From contig NZ_JAIWNC010000051.1 of NCBI RefSeq assembly GCF_020216025.1, positions 16,918 through 80,917 on the forward strand: DNA of 64,000 nt, given 5' to 3'. Position 1 is the first letter of the stretch; each line of letters starts with the position of its first letter. Shown here in pieces: positions 17,704-25,295 of the stretch. The notes under the pieces are model-generated. The model saw only the letters and a list, made by a program, of their open reading frames with translations, did no database searches and was not told the origin of the DNA. Made by a program: the position numbers and the translations under genes. Origin of the DNA: Jidongwangia harbinensis. GTDB taxonomy: Bacteria > Actinomycetota > Actinomycetes > Mycobacteriales > Micromonosporaceae.

Positions 17704-18658
17704 TTCCGGCCCAGCATCTGCCGCCTAGGGTCAGCGACCGCCAGCGGTATGTGGGCTCCGACGTAGCCGACCCGGCGTTCCGGGCGCGGCTCAGACCGAC
17801 ACCGGTCGAATGCCGAGGATCACCGATGACCCCGGTGGTCGAGCCGGTCGAGCTGGTCCGGCCGGTCCAGTCGGTGCGACGTTCGCGGCGGCACCATGAG
17901 CCGGCGCACCGACGGTCGCAGCAGCACCCGGCCGTCGGCCGTGACGGGATTCCGGCAGGCTTGCGCCGATGCGGCGCCGGGGGCGGTGTGCCGTCGTCGC
18001 ATCGGCTCGGCTAGGCAGTACGCCCGGTGAACCGGCATTCGCTGCGCTTTCTCTGCTGCTCGATGACCGGCTGGCGGCTATGACGTCCCGTGCTGGCCAG
18101 GCGCAGTTGGTCAGCTTGGTGGTGTCCTGGTACTCGGTCTGGATGCGCTTGGCGGGGGTGGAGCCGGACACCGTGCAGACCTCCTTGCCGGCAAGGTGTC
18201 CGGGTTGGTGATGGTGGAGGCGACGGGGACGAGCAGCGTTTCCGGCCGGCCGAGGGAGATCGTTCTTCGCGTCGTTATACGCCCGTGGACGATCGGCAGC
18301 CCGGGCCGGTCCGGCCCCGGCCGCATGGCGCACGCCGACCCGGCCCAAGATCTCAGTAGCTATCAGTAACTGTGGGGTATCGCGCCTCGGCGGCGCCGGG
18401 GATCGAAAATCGGCAGCTCAAGTGCCGCTTTCCGGACCAATGTGGTCGCTCCGGCGCGCCTTGGCGTGCCCTTGTGGACCACGCTCAGCAGTCCAATGTG
18501 CCAAATCCACAGGTTTCACTCGAACCACCGGCATCGCGTTTCCGTATTCGGGGTACAGAGAGTCACGCGGCGCCGCGCTTCCCTCCGGAGCATCCGGCGC
18601 CGTGGTCGGGAGACCGTCGTCAGACAGAGGAGCAGCCCGTGCACCGGAAGGGACACTG
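17704..18658. other. 955-base gap with decayed sequence
   Basis: No intact gene is recognisable between ychF and the M15-type peptidase gene. Codon bias is weak and frames are short. The part around 18110-18240 on the minus strand is a remnant of a glutamate-type binding protein, listed separately. The stretch 18361-18658 is lower in GC than its surroundings and I see nothing identifiable in it. The whole gap looks like degraded or inserted DNA. Confidence 0.5.
18108..18240 (-). pseudogene. Remnant of a glutamate ABC transporter substrate-binding protein
   Basis: Reading leftwards on the minus strand, one frame gives TLLVPVASTITNPDTL. After a one-base shift the next gives GKEVCTVSGSTPAKRIQTEY, then QDTTKLTNC. 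This resembles the central segment of GluB-type solute-binding proteins, where DLAGKKVCSVTGSTPAKRIQ is a typical motif. No start, signal peptide or C-terminal half is present, and the frame is broken. It is therefore a small decayed fragment. Recognition is from memory of the family; a protein search would settle it. Confidence 0.6.
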
Positions 18659-19366
18659 ATGGCAACGCTCGTACCGTGCCTCGACGCGCTGCGGTCGGAG
18701 TTCAACCGCAACTTCCCGCGCCGCGACAAGAGCTCCGACGGATGGATCGGTGACGCCGCGCATCAGGCCAGCCGGTCGGACCACAACCCGGACAGCCGCG
18801 GCATCGTGCACGCCATCGATGTCGACGAGGATCTGCGCGCTCCGGGAGCGTCGTTGCGCGAATGCGTCGAGGAGGTCGTTCGCCGGCACCGGGCCGGCCG
18901 GGACAACCGGCTCACGTACGTGATCTACGAGCGGACCATCTGGTCCGCCAGCTACGACTGGCGGCCGCGCGACTACAGCGGCTCCAACCCACACGACAAG
19001 CACGCCCATTTCAGCGCCAGCTACGTGCGGGCGCGCGAGAACAGCCGAGCTCCGTTCGGCGTGGAGGACATCGTGACTCAGGCGGATCGGGACGACATCG
19101 TCAGGCGCACCACCGCGGCCGTGGTCGCGGCACTCTCCGACCGGGACAAGCAGGCGGACGGCAGCTTCACCAGCATGATCGGCCGCAATGCGTTGGACCA
19201 GGGCATTCCGCCGGCCAACGGGGTCACCCCGCGGTGGGCGGCCTGGCGGGTGATGACCGACACCCGGACCCGGATCGTGGAACTCGAGTCCATGATCGAG
19301 CAGCTGCAGACCAAGATCGACGGCCTCTCCCGCACCGCGAGCGCCCCGGCCCAGCAGGGCTACTGA
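18659..19366 (+). CDS. M15-type (endolysin-like) metallopeptidase with C-terminal coiled coil
   Basis: 235 residues from ATG 18659, preceded by GGAAGGGA. The first 150 residues carry the Hedgehog/M15-like zinc-site pattern seen in actinophage endolysins and related peptidoglycan peptidases: HQASRSDHNPDSRG, GIVHAIDVDEDL and NPHDKHAHFSASYV. The C-terminal 80 residues are helical and end in a coiled coil (RIVELESMIEQLQTKIDGL). There is no signal peptide, so export would need a holin-like or unknown route, or the protein acts in the cytoplasm. It lies alone beside degraded DNA, consistent with a phage-derived orphan. A hairpin terminator follows. Confidence 0.75.
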   Translation: MATLVPCLDALRSEFNRNFPRRDKSSDGWIGDAAHQASRSDHNPDSRGIVHAIDVDEDLRAPGASLRECVEEVVRRHRAGRDNRLTYVIYERTIWSASYDWRPRDYSGSNPHDKHAHFSASYVRARENSRAPFGVEDIVTQADRDDIVRRTTAAVVAALSDRDKQADGSFTSMIGRNALDQGIPPANGVTPRWAAWRVMTDTRTRIVELESMIEQLQTKIDGLSRTASAPAQQGY

Positions 19367-19375
19367 GCGAGCACG

Positions 19376-19404
19376 GTGCCGGCGGCCCGGACGGCCGCCG
19401 GCAC
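19376..19404 (+). terminator. Hairpin terminator after the M15-type gene
   Basis: Perfect 12-base stem GTGCCGGCGGCC with loop CGGAC, starting ten bases after the stop. There is no T-run, as is common in high-GC actinobacteria. Confidence 0.65.
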
Positions 19405-19424
19405 CGCGTTGCGGCGCGAGCCCC

Positions 19425-19516
19425 GCTCGTTGACGGCTGTCGGCACCGATCGTCGGGTTGCGGGGCGGGCTCGGCTCGTTGGCGGCTGTCGGCACTGATC
19501 GTCGGGTTGCGGGGCG
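19425..19516. repeat. Two 43-base direct repeats
   Basis: Copies at 19425-19467 and 19474-19516 differ at only two positions, with six bases between them. Each contains GATCGTCGGGTTGCGGGGCG. They lie between the M15-type gene and the next gene and do not look coding. Confidence 0.85.
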
Positions 19517-19587
19517 TACCTGCTGGGCACGGGCAACCGGGTTCTGGGCGGCTCGGATCTTTGACAATCGCCGCTAGCGTCGGGTGA

Positions 19588-20094
19588 ATGGTAGGAACGA
19601 AGACGTACGCCGGCGCGTTCTCGGCGGCGGCCATCCACGCCGTGTCGACCGGCACGTGGGTCGCAGCCGGAGCGCTGTCACCCGGAAAGCGCCGGGCGCT
19701 GCGAGCCGGTGTGCTGCTCGCCGACATGGCCATCGCGGCCACCCAGCTCGCCCGGGAGCGGAAGAGCGCACCCGCCGAGCCGCGCCTCCTGGAAACCCCG
19801 ATCCTCCTCAAGGACGTCACCGCGCCCGAGCCTGGGAAACCGGCCGACCGGACCCTTTCCCAGAAGACCGCAGTGGTGTCCATGGTGCTGTCGGGAGGCC
19901 TGGCGATCGGCGGACGGCAGCTCCAGAAACGCTGGCTGGCGCGCCTGACCCGGGCCGGGCACCCTCATCCGCACCGGGCGCTCGGAATCCGGATGGGCCT
20001 GTTGAGCGTCGCCCTGGCGCTGCCCTCCGATCTCCTGGAGGTGGCCGAGGCCCGGCGTGCGGCCCGGGCGGGGGATACGCCACCGCTCGGCTAG
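19588..20094 (+). CDS. Hypothetical protein with weakly hydrophobic segments
   Basis: 168 residues from ATG 19588. Segments rich in Ala, Gly, Val and Thr (AGAFSAAAIHAVSTGTWVAAG, about 8-28; VVSMVLSGGLAIGG, about 94-108; LGIRMGLLSVALALPSDLL, about 130-148) alternate with basic stretches. TAGCGT stands seven bases before the ATG, suggesting a leaderless start. No family recognised. Likely a small membrane-associated protein. It is followed by an MFS exporter 42 bases downstream, which has its own -10. Confidence 0.7.
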   Translation: MVGTKTYAGAFSAAAIHAVSTGTWVAAGALSPGKRRALRAGVLLADMAIAATQLARERKSAPAEPRLLETPILLKDVTAPEPGKPADRTLSQKTAVVSMVLSGGLAIGGRQLQKRWLARLTRAGHPHPHRALGIRMGLLSVALALPSDLLEVAEARRAARAGDTPPLG

Positions 20095-20136
20095 ATCGGT
20101 TGACCTCGAGCGGGCTTGAGGCCGTAGCGTCGCGGC

Positions 20137-21609
20137 ATGGTGGGGACGCTGCAGCGAGAGCCCGGGATTCTTCGACGGCCGTACGCCCTGCCGACGATCG
20201 GCTCGTGGAGTCTGGTCTTCCTGGCGGCCTTCGAGTCGTTGGCGGTCACCACGATCATGCCGATCGTCACCGCGGACCTCGACGGGCGCGCGCTGTACTC
20301 GGTGGCCTTCTCGGCGGCGCTGGCGGCCGGGGTGATCGGCATGGTGATGTTCGGCTCGTGGGCCGACCGCGTCGGCCCGGCCCGGCCACTGCTCACCGCG
20401 ATCGGGCTGTTCGGGGCGGGGCTCGTGCTGGCCGGCTCGGCATCCACGATGACGGTCTTCGTCGGCGGCCGGTTCCTGCAGGGGCTGGGTGCGGGCGGGA
20501 TCACGGTCGCGCTGTACGTGCTGGTCGCCAAGATGTACCCGCCGGTCCTGCACATCAGGATCTTCGGTGCGTTCGCGACGGCGTGGGTTCTGCCGTCCAT
20601 GATCGGGCCGTTCGCGGCCGGCCTGGTGGCGGACGCCTGGGGCTGGCACTGGGTCTTCCTGGGCGTCCTCGTCCTGGTCGCGGCCGCCACCGCGATGATC
20701 GTCCCGGCCCTGCGCGAGCACCACACGAGAACCGGCCCGGGTCCGGCGGAGCCGTCGGACACCAGTGCGGGGCCGGACCTGGTGGAGTCGTCGGGCACCA
20801 GTGCGGGGCCGGATCTGGTGGAGCCTCCCGGCCCTCGGGCGACGGGATCGGAACGGACCGGCGGCGGACGGAGCGCGGGGAGGCGGACCGGCGCGGCCGT
20901 CGTGGTGGCGACCGCGGTCGTCGCGCTCGGGTACGCCGTCGAGCTGGACGGCGGGCTGGCCTGGTTGGTCGCGCCCGCGGTGCTCGGTGTGGTGGCGTAC
21001 GCCGCTCGGGGTCTGCTCCCGGCCGGCACCTATCGGGCCAAGCCCGGTCTGCCCGCGGCCGTCCTGCTCTGCGGCGTGGCCGGCGCGGTCTTCTACGGCA
21101 CCGAGGTGTACCTGCCGCTGTTGTTGCAGGAGCGGTACGGACTGCCGGCCTGGCTCGCCGGGGTCACGCTGACCGCGGCGGCCGTGGCGTGGGCGCTGGC
21201 CTCCGCGCTGCAGGGCCGCCTGGGCGACCGGCTGTCCCCCCGGCGCGCGGTGACCGCCGGTGCGGTGGTGCTGGCCGCGGGCGCGGTCACCGAGTTGGTC
21301 ACCGTGGCGCTGATGCTGCCGGCGGCGGTGGTGACGGCCGGCTGGTTCCTGGCGGGGGCCGGCATGGGCACGTTGTATCCGCGGATGGGCACGCTGGTGC
21401 TGGCCTATTCGGAGCCGGGCCGGGAGGGGTTCAACACCTCTGCCAAGAGCATCACGGACGCGGTCGGCGGCAGTGTGGCGTTGGCGCTCGCGGGGCTGAT
21501 CTTCGGTGCGCTGGGCGCGGCGTCGACGCGGGCGCCGTACCTCGGCGTGATGGCCTTCACCAGCGTGATCGGCCTGAGCGCGGTGCTCCTGGCCCGCCGG
21601 GTGGGGTAA
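20137..21609 (+). CDS. MFS drug-type exporter (EmrB/QacA-like)
   Basis: A 490-residue major facilitator. The N-terminal half has six helices with family motifs FLAAFESLAVTTIMPIV (drug antiporter helix 1) and GSWADRVGPARPLLTA (motif A). GRFLQGLGAGGI follows in helix 4. The central cytoplasmic loop (about 195-250) contains two copies of TSAGPDLVE from a roughly 33-base direct repeat. The C-terminal helices include FYGTEVYLPLLLQERYGLP. TTGACC and TAGCGT are visible upstream, the latter six bases before ATG 20137. Proton-coupled efflux is inferred from the family; the substrate is unknown. Confidence 0.9.
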   Translation: MVGTLQREPGILRRPYALPTIGSWSLVFLAAFESLAVTTIMPIVTADLDGRALYSVAFSAALAAGVIGMVMFGSWADRVGPARPLLTAIGLFGAGLVLAGSASTMTVFVGGRFLQGLGAGGITVALYVLVAKMYPPVLHIRIFGAFATAWVLPSMIGPFAAGLVADAWGWHWVFLGVLVLVAAATAMIVPALREHHTRTGPGPAEPSDTSAGPDLVESSGTSAGPDLVEPPGPRATGSERTGGGRSAGRRTGAAVVVATAVVALGYAVELDGGLAWLVAPAVLGVVAYAARGLLPAGTYRAKPGLPAAVLLCGVAGAVFYGTEVYLPLLLQERYGLPAWLAGVTLTAAAVAWALASALQGRLGDRLSPRRAVTAGAVVLAAGAVTELVTVALMLPAAVVTAGWFLAGAGMGTLYPRMGTLVLAYSEPGREGFNTSAKSITDAVGGSVALALAGLIFGALGAASTRAPYLGVMAFTSVIGLSAVLLARRVG

Positions 21610-21634
21610 GCCCCAGCCGGGTGACTAAAGGCGG

Positions 21635-21671
21635 GTGCGGGTGGGGCCCGGCCGGTGCCGGGCCCCCGCAC
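21635..21671. terminator. Bidirectional hairpin between convergent genes
   Basis: GTGCGGG and GGGGCCCGGC pair with GCCGGGCCCC and CGCAC around a CGGT loop, with one bulge. It sits 25 bases after the MFS stop and two bases beyond the stop of the convergent AHSA1 gene, so it could end both transcripts. Confidence 0.7.
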
Positions 21672-21673
21672 CG

Positions 21674-22168
21674 TCAGGACAGCTCGACCGCGACCTTCTC
21701 CAGGTGGTCGAGGGATTCCTGCATGCCGCCCTCCATGCCGGAGGCGATGACCGCGTCGCGGTCGGCCTGGTCCCGGTACGCGCACAGCATCTCCATGTGC
21801 GTGCGGCCGTCCTTCTCGGTCAGCGTCGTGGTGATCACGCCGACGTGGTCGTCCGGGTCGGGGAGGCCCTCGAAGATCTCCGTGTGGACCAGCCGGTCGG
21901 GTGCGTCGATCTCGCGGTACTCGCCGCGGAACGCCACCTCGAAGCCGCCGTTGGCCTCCATCACGTAACGCCAGGCGCCGCCGACCCGCAGGTCGATGTC
22001 GGCGGCGGTGACCTTGCCCTTGTCGCCGGCCCACCAGCGCCGGACGAGTTCCGGTGTGGTGTACGCCCGCCAGACCAGGTGCCGGGGTGCGTTGAACTCG
22101 CGGGTGATCAGGATCTGGTTGTCGCCCGGCAGGGTGACCTTGGCCGTGCCGCTAGTCGTCGTGGTCAT
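21674..22168 (-). CDS. SRPBCC/AHSA1-family protein
   Basis: 164 residues of the START-like helix-grip fold: LITREFNAPRHLVWRAYTTPELVRRWWAG (opening strand and helix), GGAWRYVM, FRGEYREIDAPDRLVHTEIFEG and the final helix EGGMQESLDHLEKV. Such proteins bind hydrophobic ligands. The gene overlaps the end of the ArsR regulator by 17 bases, the common ArsR-SRPBCC operon arrangement of actinobacteria. Its expression is therefore probably repressed by that regulator. Ligand unknown. Confidence 0.93.
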   Translation of the reverse strand: MTTTTSGTAKVTLPGDNQILITREFNAPRHLVWRAYTTPELVRRWWAGDKGKVTAADIDLRVGGAWRYVMEANGGFEVAFRGEYREIDAPDRLVHTEIFEGLPDPDDHVGVITTTLTEKDGRTHMEMLCAYRDQADRDAVIASGMEGGMQESLDHLEKVAVELS

Positions 22169-22505
22169 TGTCGTGCTCCGTTTCCTTGAGTTCGTCGAGA
22201 ACCGAGTCCATCAGGTCGAACCGCTTGTTCCAGGACTGTTCGTACTTGCTGAGCCAGTCGTGGAGGGGTTTGAGCGGTTCCGCGTTGAGCCGGTACATCC
22301 GCTGCCGCCCTTCGTCGCGGACGTGCACGAGATCCACCTCGCGCAGCACCCGCAGGTGCTTGGACACCTGCGGCTGCGCCAGGCCGAGAAGCTGGACGAG
22401 ATCGTTGACCGGCCGCTCGCCGGTGGCGAGGAGGTCGAGGATCTGCCGGCGCCGGGGCTCGGCGACCGCGTTGAACGCGTCGGTGGTAGTTGCTGCTCGT
22501 GCCAT
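22152..22505 (-). CDS. ArsR-family transcriptional regulator
   Basis: A 117-residue winged-helix repressor: AVAEPRRRQILDLLATGERPVNDLV, LGLAQPQVSKHLRVLREVDLV (recognition helix) and RQRMYRLNAEPLKPLHDWL. There are no metal-binding cysteines, so it is not a metal sensor of the ArsR/CadC sort. It belongs to the group paired with AHSA1 proteins. The promoter sits directly at the start codon and overlaps an inverted repeat, pointing to autoregulation. It is the first gene of a two-gene operon. Confidence 0.95.
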   Translation of the reverse strand: MARAATTTDAFNAVAEPRRRQILDLLATGERPVNDLVQLLGLAQPQVSKHLRVLREVDLVHVRDEGRQRMYRLNAEPLKPLHDWLSKYEQSWNKRFDLMDSVLDELKETEHDNDHDD

Positions 22506-22511
22506 GACCCA

Positions 22512-22539
22512 ATCGTATACCTATAAGGGAATACGTCAA
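22512..22539 (-). promoter_or_regulatory. ArsR promoter with overlapping dyad operator
   Basis: On the minus strand -35 TTGACG, a 16-base spacer and -10 TACGAT are followed by six bases and then ATG 22505: a leaderless promoter. CGTAT (22514-22518) and ATACG (22531-22535) form an inverted repeat covering the spacer, a natural ArsR site. Confidence 0.65.
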
Positions 22540-22574
22540 GGAGTTCGGGGTCGCCGGACGTGCAAGAGGGAAAT

Positions 22575-23063
22575 TCAGGGGCGCGCCATGGCGTTCAGGG
22601 CCGCCGCCAGCTGGTTCAGGTCGATCTCCGAGAGGTGGTCGAAGATGTGCCGGCGCACGCTGGCCAGGTGGGACGGCCACGCCTGCCGCAGCCGGGTCAG
22701 TCCCGCGTCGGTCAGGACCGCTTCCAGCCCGCGGGCGTCCCGTTCGCACCGGATCCGGTCGAGGTAGCCGAGCGACTCCAGCTTGCCGGCGAGGCGGGTC
22801 ATCCCGCTCAGGGACATGTCGCAGGCGGCCGCCAGCTCGCTCATCCGCATCCGTTGCCCGGGGGCCTCGGAGAGCTGGCGCAGGGCGGAATACTCGCTGA
22901 GAGACATTCGTTGGTGTCGCTCGAGATCGGCGTCCATCACCCGGGGGAGGACCAGGATCAATCGACCGAGGGCGCGCATGACCGCTTCCTCGTCGGTGCT
23001 CAGCGGCAGCGGGTCGGCCGGTCGGTCATCGGCCCCTGAGCTGGACCGGGACGTGGCGGACAT
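22575..23063 (-). CDS. MarR-family transcriptional regulator
   Basis: 162 residues with the MarR winged helix: HQRMSLSEYSALRQLSEAPGQRMRMSELAA, CDMSLSGMTRLAGKLESLGYLDR (recognition helix) and wing RCERDARGLEAVLTDAG. A helical C-terminal dimerisation arm follows. ATG 23063 is chosen as the first start giving a conventional short N-terminal tail. It is divergent from an NAD(P)H:FMN reductase with 80 bases between the starts. Redox or phenolic-type control of that enzyme is the obvious inference. Confidence 0.93.
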   Translation of the reverse strand: MSATSRSSSGADDRPADPLPLSTDEEAVMRALGRLILVLPRVMDADLERHQRMSLSEYSALRQLSEAPGQRMRMSELAAACDMSLSGMTRLAGKLESLGYLDRIRCERDARGLEAVLTDAGLTRLRQAWPSHLASVRRHIFDHLSEIDLNQLAAALNAMARP

Positions 23064-23110
23064 GACATTGATCGTACGGCCTTGACCGGTGTCTGCCCAT
23101 GCGATAGTTG

Positions 23111-23124
23111 TTTGACGTAGCAAA
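23111..23124. promoter_or_regulatory. Candidate MarR operator
   Basis: TTTG-ACGTAG-CAAA, a short inverted repeat in the 80-base divergent region, inside an AT-rich patch unusual for this DNA (TTGTTTGACGTAGCAAAAAT). Assignment to the MarR protein rests on position only. Confidence 0.4.
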
Positions 23125-23143
23125 AATGAGAGGACACACTGAG

Positions 23144-23713
23144 ATGACGAAGATCGGGATCATCCTCGGCAGCACGCGGCCGGGCCGCAACGGCGAGGCC
23201 GTGGCGAAATGGGTGCTCGAGCTGGCCCAGCAGCGCACGGACGTGGAGTTCGAGCTCGTCGATCTGCTGGACTACAAGCTGCCGCACCTGGACGAGGCGG
23301 TGCCGCCGTCGATGGGGCAGTACAGCCAGCCGCACACCCGCGAGTGGGCGGAGAAGATCGCGTCCTTCGACGGCTACGTCATGGTCACTCCCGAGTACAA
23401 CCACTCCACCTCGGGTGCGCTGAAGAACGCGATCGACTTCCTGTTCGCCGAGTGGAACAACAAGGCCGTCGGCTTCGTCAGCTACGGCGCGCTGGGCGGT
23501 GCGCGCGCCGTCGAGCACCTCCGGCTGATCGCCGGGGAGCTGATGATGGCGGACGTACGCGCGCAGGTCACGCTGTCGCTGGCCACCGATTTCCGGAACT
23601 ACAGCGAGTTCACGCCGGGCGGGCACCAGGCCGCCGCGCTGACCACGATGCTCGATCAGCTGGTGGCGTGGAGCACGGCGCTGGCGCCGCTGCGGGCCCC
23701 GGCAACGGCCTGA
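23144..23713 (+). CDS. NAD(P)H-dependent FMN reductase
   Basis: 189-residue flavodoxin-fold reductase. The FMN phosphate loop is IILGSTRPGRNGEAVA. The second FMN contact is VMVTPEYNHSTSGALKNAIDFL, the classic (T)PEYN(H)S motif of this family. GFVSYGALGGARAVEHLR completes the site. It would reduce flavin or quinone-like substrates in the cytoplasm. ATG 23144 follows GAGAGG. Paired with the divergent MarR gene. Confidence 0.93.
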   Translation: MTKIGIILGSTRPGRNGEAVAKWVLELAQQRTDVEFELVDLLDYKLPHLDEAVPPSMGQYSQPHTREWAEKIASFDGYVMVTPEYNHSTSGALKNAIDFLFAEWNNKAVGFVSYGALGGARAVEHLRLIAGELMMADVRAQVTLSLATDFRNYSEFTPGGHQAAALTTMLDQLVAWSTALAPLRAPATA

Positions 23714-23730
23714 CCGCGCCTTGGTGACGG

Positions 23731-23765
23731 CCGTGCCGGTCCACCTTTCGGGGTCGTCGGCACGG
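23731..23765 (+). terminator. Possible hairpin after the FMN reductase gene
   Basis: CCGTGCCG and CGGCACGG form an eight-base stem with a 19-base loop, 17 bases after the stop. There is no T-tract. Weak. Confidence 0.35.
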
Positions 23766-23800
23766 CTTGCATCGCGGCGTGGAGCCTGCACAATGCTCTG

Positions 23801-25018
23801 GTGCAAAACCAGACAACTAGTGACTCTTGGCAGCATCTTCTCGAAATGCCACCGAAGTCCTGGTGGGCTCGTCTTCCGTTCGCGGTCCGCATGGCTGCCG
23901 GCGGGAGCGCGCTCCTGGTGCTGATCGGCGGAGGCACCGCCGGCATCGCGGTTCTCACCGAGAACGAGACCCGCACCATCCACCCGGCCGGACCGGCCGC
24001 GCCCGGCCGGATCGCGGTGATGCCACCGGCCGCGGCGGTCGCGGACACCCCGGTGCCGACCGAGCCCGGCGAGCCCGGCAAGTCCGGCACCGACGGCCGG
24101 ACCGCCGACGACGCCGCGAACGCCGCGGTGGACCGGCGCACCTCCGACCAGGCGGACCGGACCGGGACCCGGGAGCCCCGCCGGCCGGTGAGCCGGGCCT
24201 CGCTCCCGGTCACCGCGGGCCAGCGCGCGCACAGCTCGGCCCAGCGCCCGTACGGCTCGGCCCAGCGCCCGCACAGCTCGGCCCAGCGTCCGGCCACCCC
24301 GGCCAAGCCGCCGGTCGCCCCGGCGCCGCCGGGCGCGCCGCGCGAACCCGAGGTCACCATGCGGACGGTCACCGAGACGCGGGCGATTCCGTATCGCACC
24401 CGGACGGTCCGTGACCCCCGGATGCGCCGCGGCGAGCGCCGGGTCCGGACGCCTGGAGTGACCGGCGAGGAGAAGCGGCGGTACCTGGTGACGTACGCCG
24501 ACGGGCGGGAGACCGGGCGCCGGCTCCTGGACTCCGTGGTGGCCCGGCAGCCGCAGCATCGGGTGGTCGCGTTCGGCACCCGGCGCGGTCTGAGCCACGA
24601 CCGCCCGCGGGAGTGCCGCGAGGGACTGTGTTTCCCGATCGGGCGGGACGGCAACTGCGCGGAACCGGCGAATCCGGCCGAGCCGGAGCCGACCGCGAGC
24701 AAGGCGCCCCGCCCGAGCGAGCCGGTATCGGGCACGGCAAAACGCGATCCGGCGGCAAAACGCGATCCGGCGGCAAAACGCGATCCGGCGGCGGGACGTG
24801 CCCCGGTGGCGGGACGTGGCTCAGCGGCGGGAAGCGATCCGGCGGCGGAAGGTGCCCCGGTGGCGGGACGCGGTCCGGCGGGACGTGGCTCAGCGGCGGA
24901 ACGCGGCCCAGCGGCGGGGCATGACCCAGCGGCGGGCGTGGCGCCCGACCGGGACGCCTACCTGCTGGAACCAGGCGACCTGGACGGGCTCGGGCTGGAC
25001 CCCACCGTGATCTGTTGA
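23801..25018 (+). CDS. Membrane-anchored G5-domain protein with repetitive tail
   Basis: 405 residues. A short cytoplasmic N-terminus and one helix (about 30-53, MAAGGSALLVLIGGGTAGIAVL) precede a Pro/Ala/Thr-rich linker with three QRPxxSA units. Residues 186-265 are a G5 domain: TMRTVTETRAIPYRTRTVRDP, RTPGVTGEEKRRYLVTYADG, RVVAFGTR. G5 domains bind cell-wall aminosugars, so it probably contacts peptidoglycan. The tail has three exact AKRDPA repeats and degenerate AGRGSA-type units, then an acidic end. GTG 23801 has CACAAT six bases upstream and TTGCAT 16 bases before that, a leaderless start. No nuclease or lytic domain is present. Confidence 0.85.
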   Translation: MQNQTTSDSWQHLLEMPPKSWWARLPFAVRMAAGGSALLVLIGGGTAGIAVLTENETRTIHPAGPAAPGRIAVMPPAAAVADTPVPTEPGEPGKSGTDGRTADDAANAAVDRRTSDQADRTGTREPRRPVSRASLPVTAGQRAHSSAQRPYGSAQRPHSSAQRPATPAKPPVAPAPPGAPREPEVTMRTVTETRAIPYRTRTVRDPRMRRGERRVRTPGVTGEEKRRYLVTYADGRETGRRLLDSVVARQPQHRVVAFGTRRGLSHDRPRECREGLCFPIGRDGNCAEPANPAEPEPTASKAPRPSEPVSGTAKRDPAAKRDPAAKRDPAAGRAPVAGRGSAAGSDPAAEGAPVAGRGPAGRGSAAERGPAAGHDPAAGVAPDRDAYLLEPGDLDGLGLDPTVIC

Positions 25019-25019
25019 C

Positions 25020-25255
25020 CGGAGACGGGCCCCAGGGCCGGGACCGGGTCCGGGCCACGGTGGCCGGTGCGTTCCGCGCCGATCCCGGCCACCACCACGA
25101 ACCCGAGCCCGGCCACCGCGTACCCGGTCGGCACCTGATGCAGCGCCGCCACCAGGCCGATCAGCAGCGCGATCGCCGGTTCCAGGCTCATCGGCGATCG
25201 CATCTGGGCGCCCGTGCGGGCTTTGTCCGCCGGGTAGAAGCGTCGAACGGAACCG
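25020..25255 (-). pseudogene. C-terminal remnant of an EamA/DMT-type transporter
   Basis: The minus strand encodes RSPMSLEPAIALLIGLVAAL followed by a second hydrophobic segment, AVAGLGFVVVAGIGAER. MSLEPAxAxLxGL is the hallmark of the last repeat of EamA-family permeases. A stop lies about 20 codons upstream and no other helices remain, so only the last two transmembrane segments survive. The frame runs a little into the 3' end of the G5 gene. Confidence 0.6.
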
Positions 25256-25295
25256 GCCTAAGCCATGATCACGTCACCCGCAACGGGCAGATTGA

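Noticed and set aside
19425..19516. Attachment-site pair (attL/attR)
   Set aside because: The two 43-base copies are only six bases apart with nothing between them; a local duplication is simpler.
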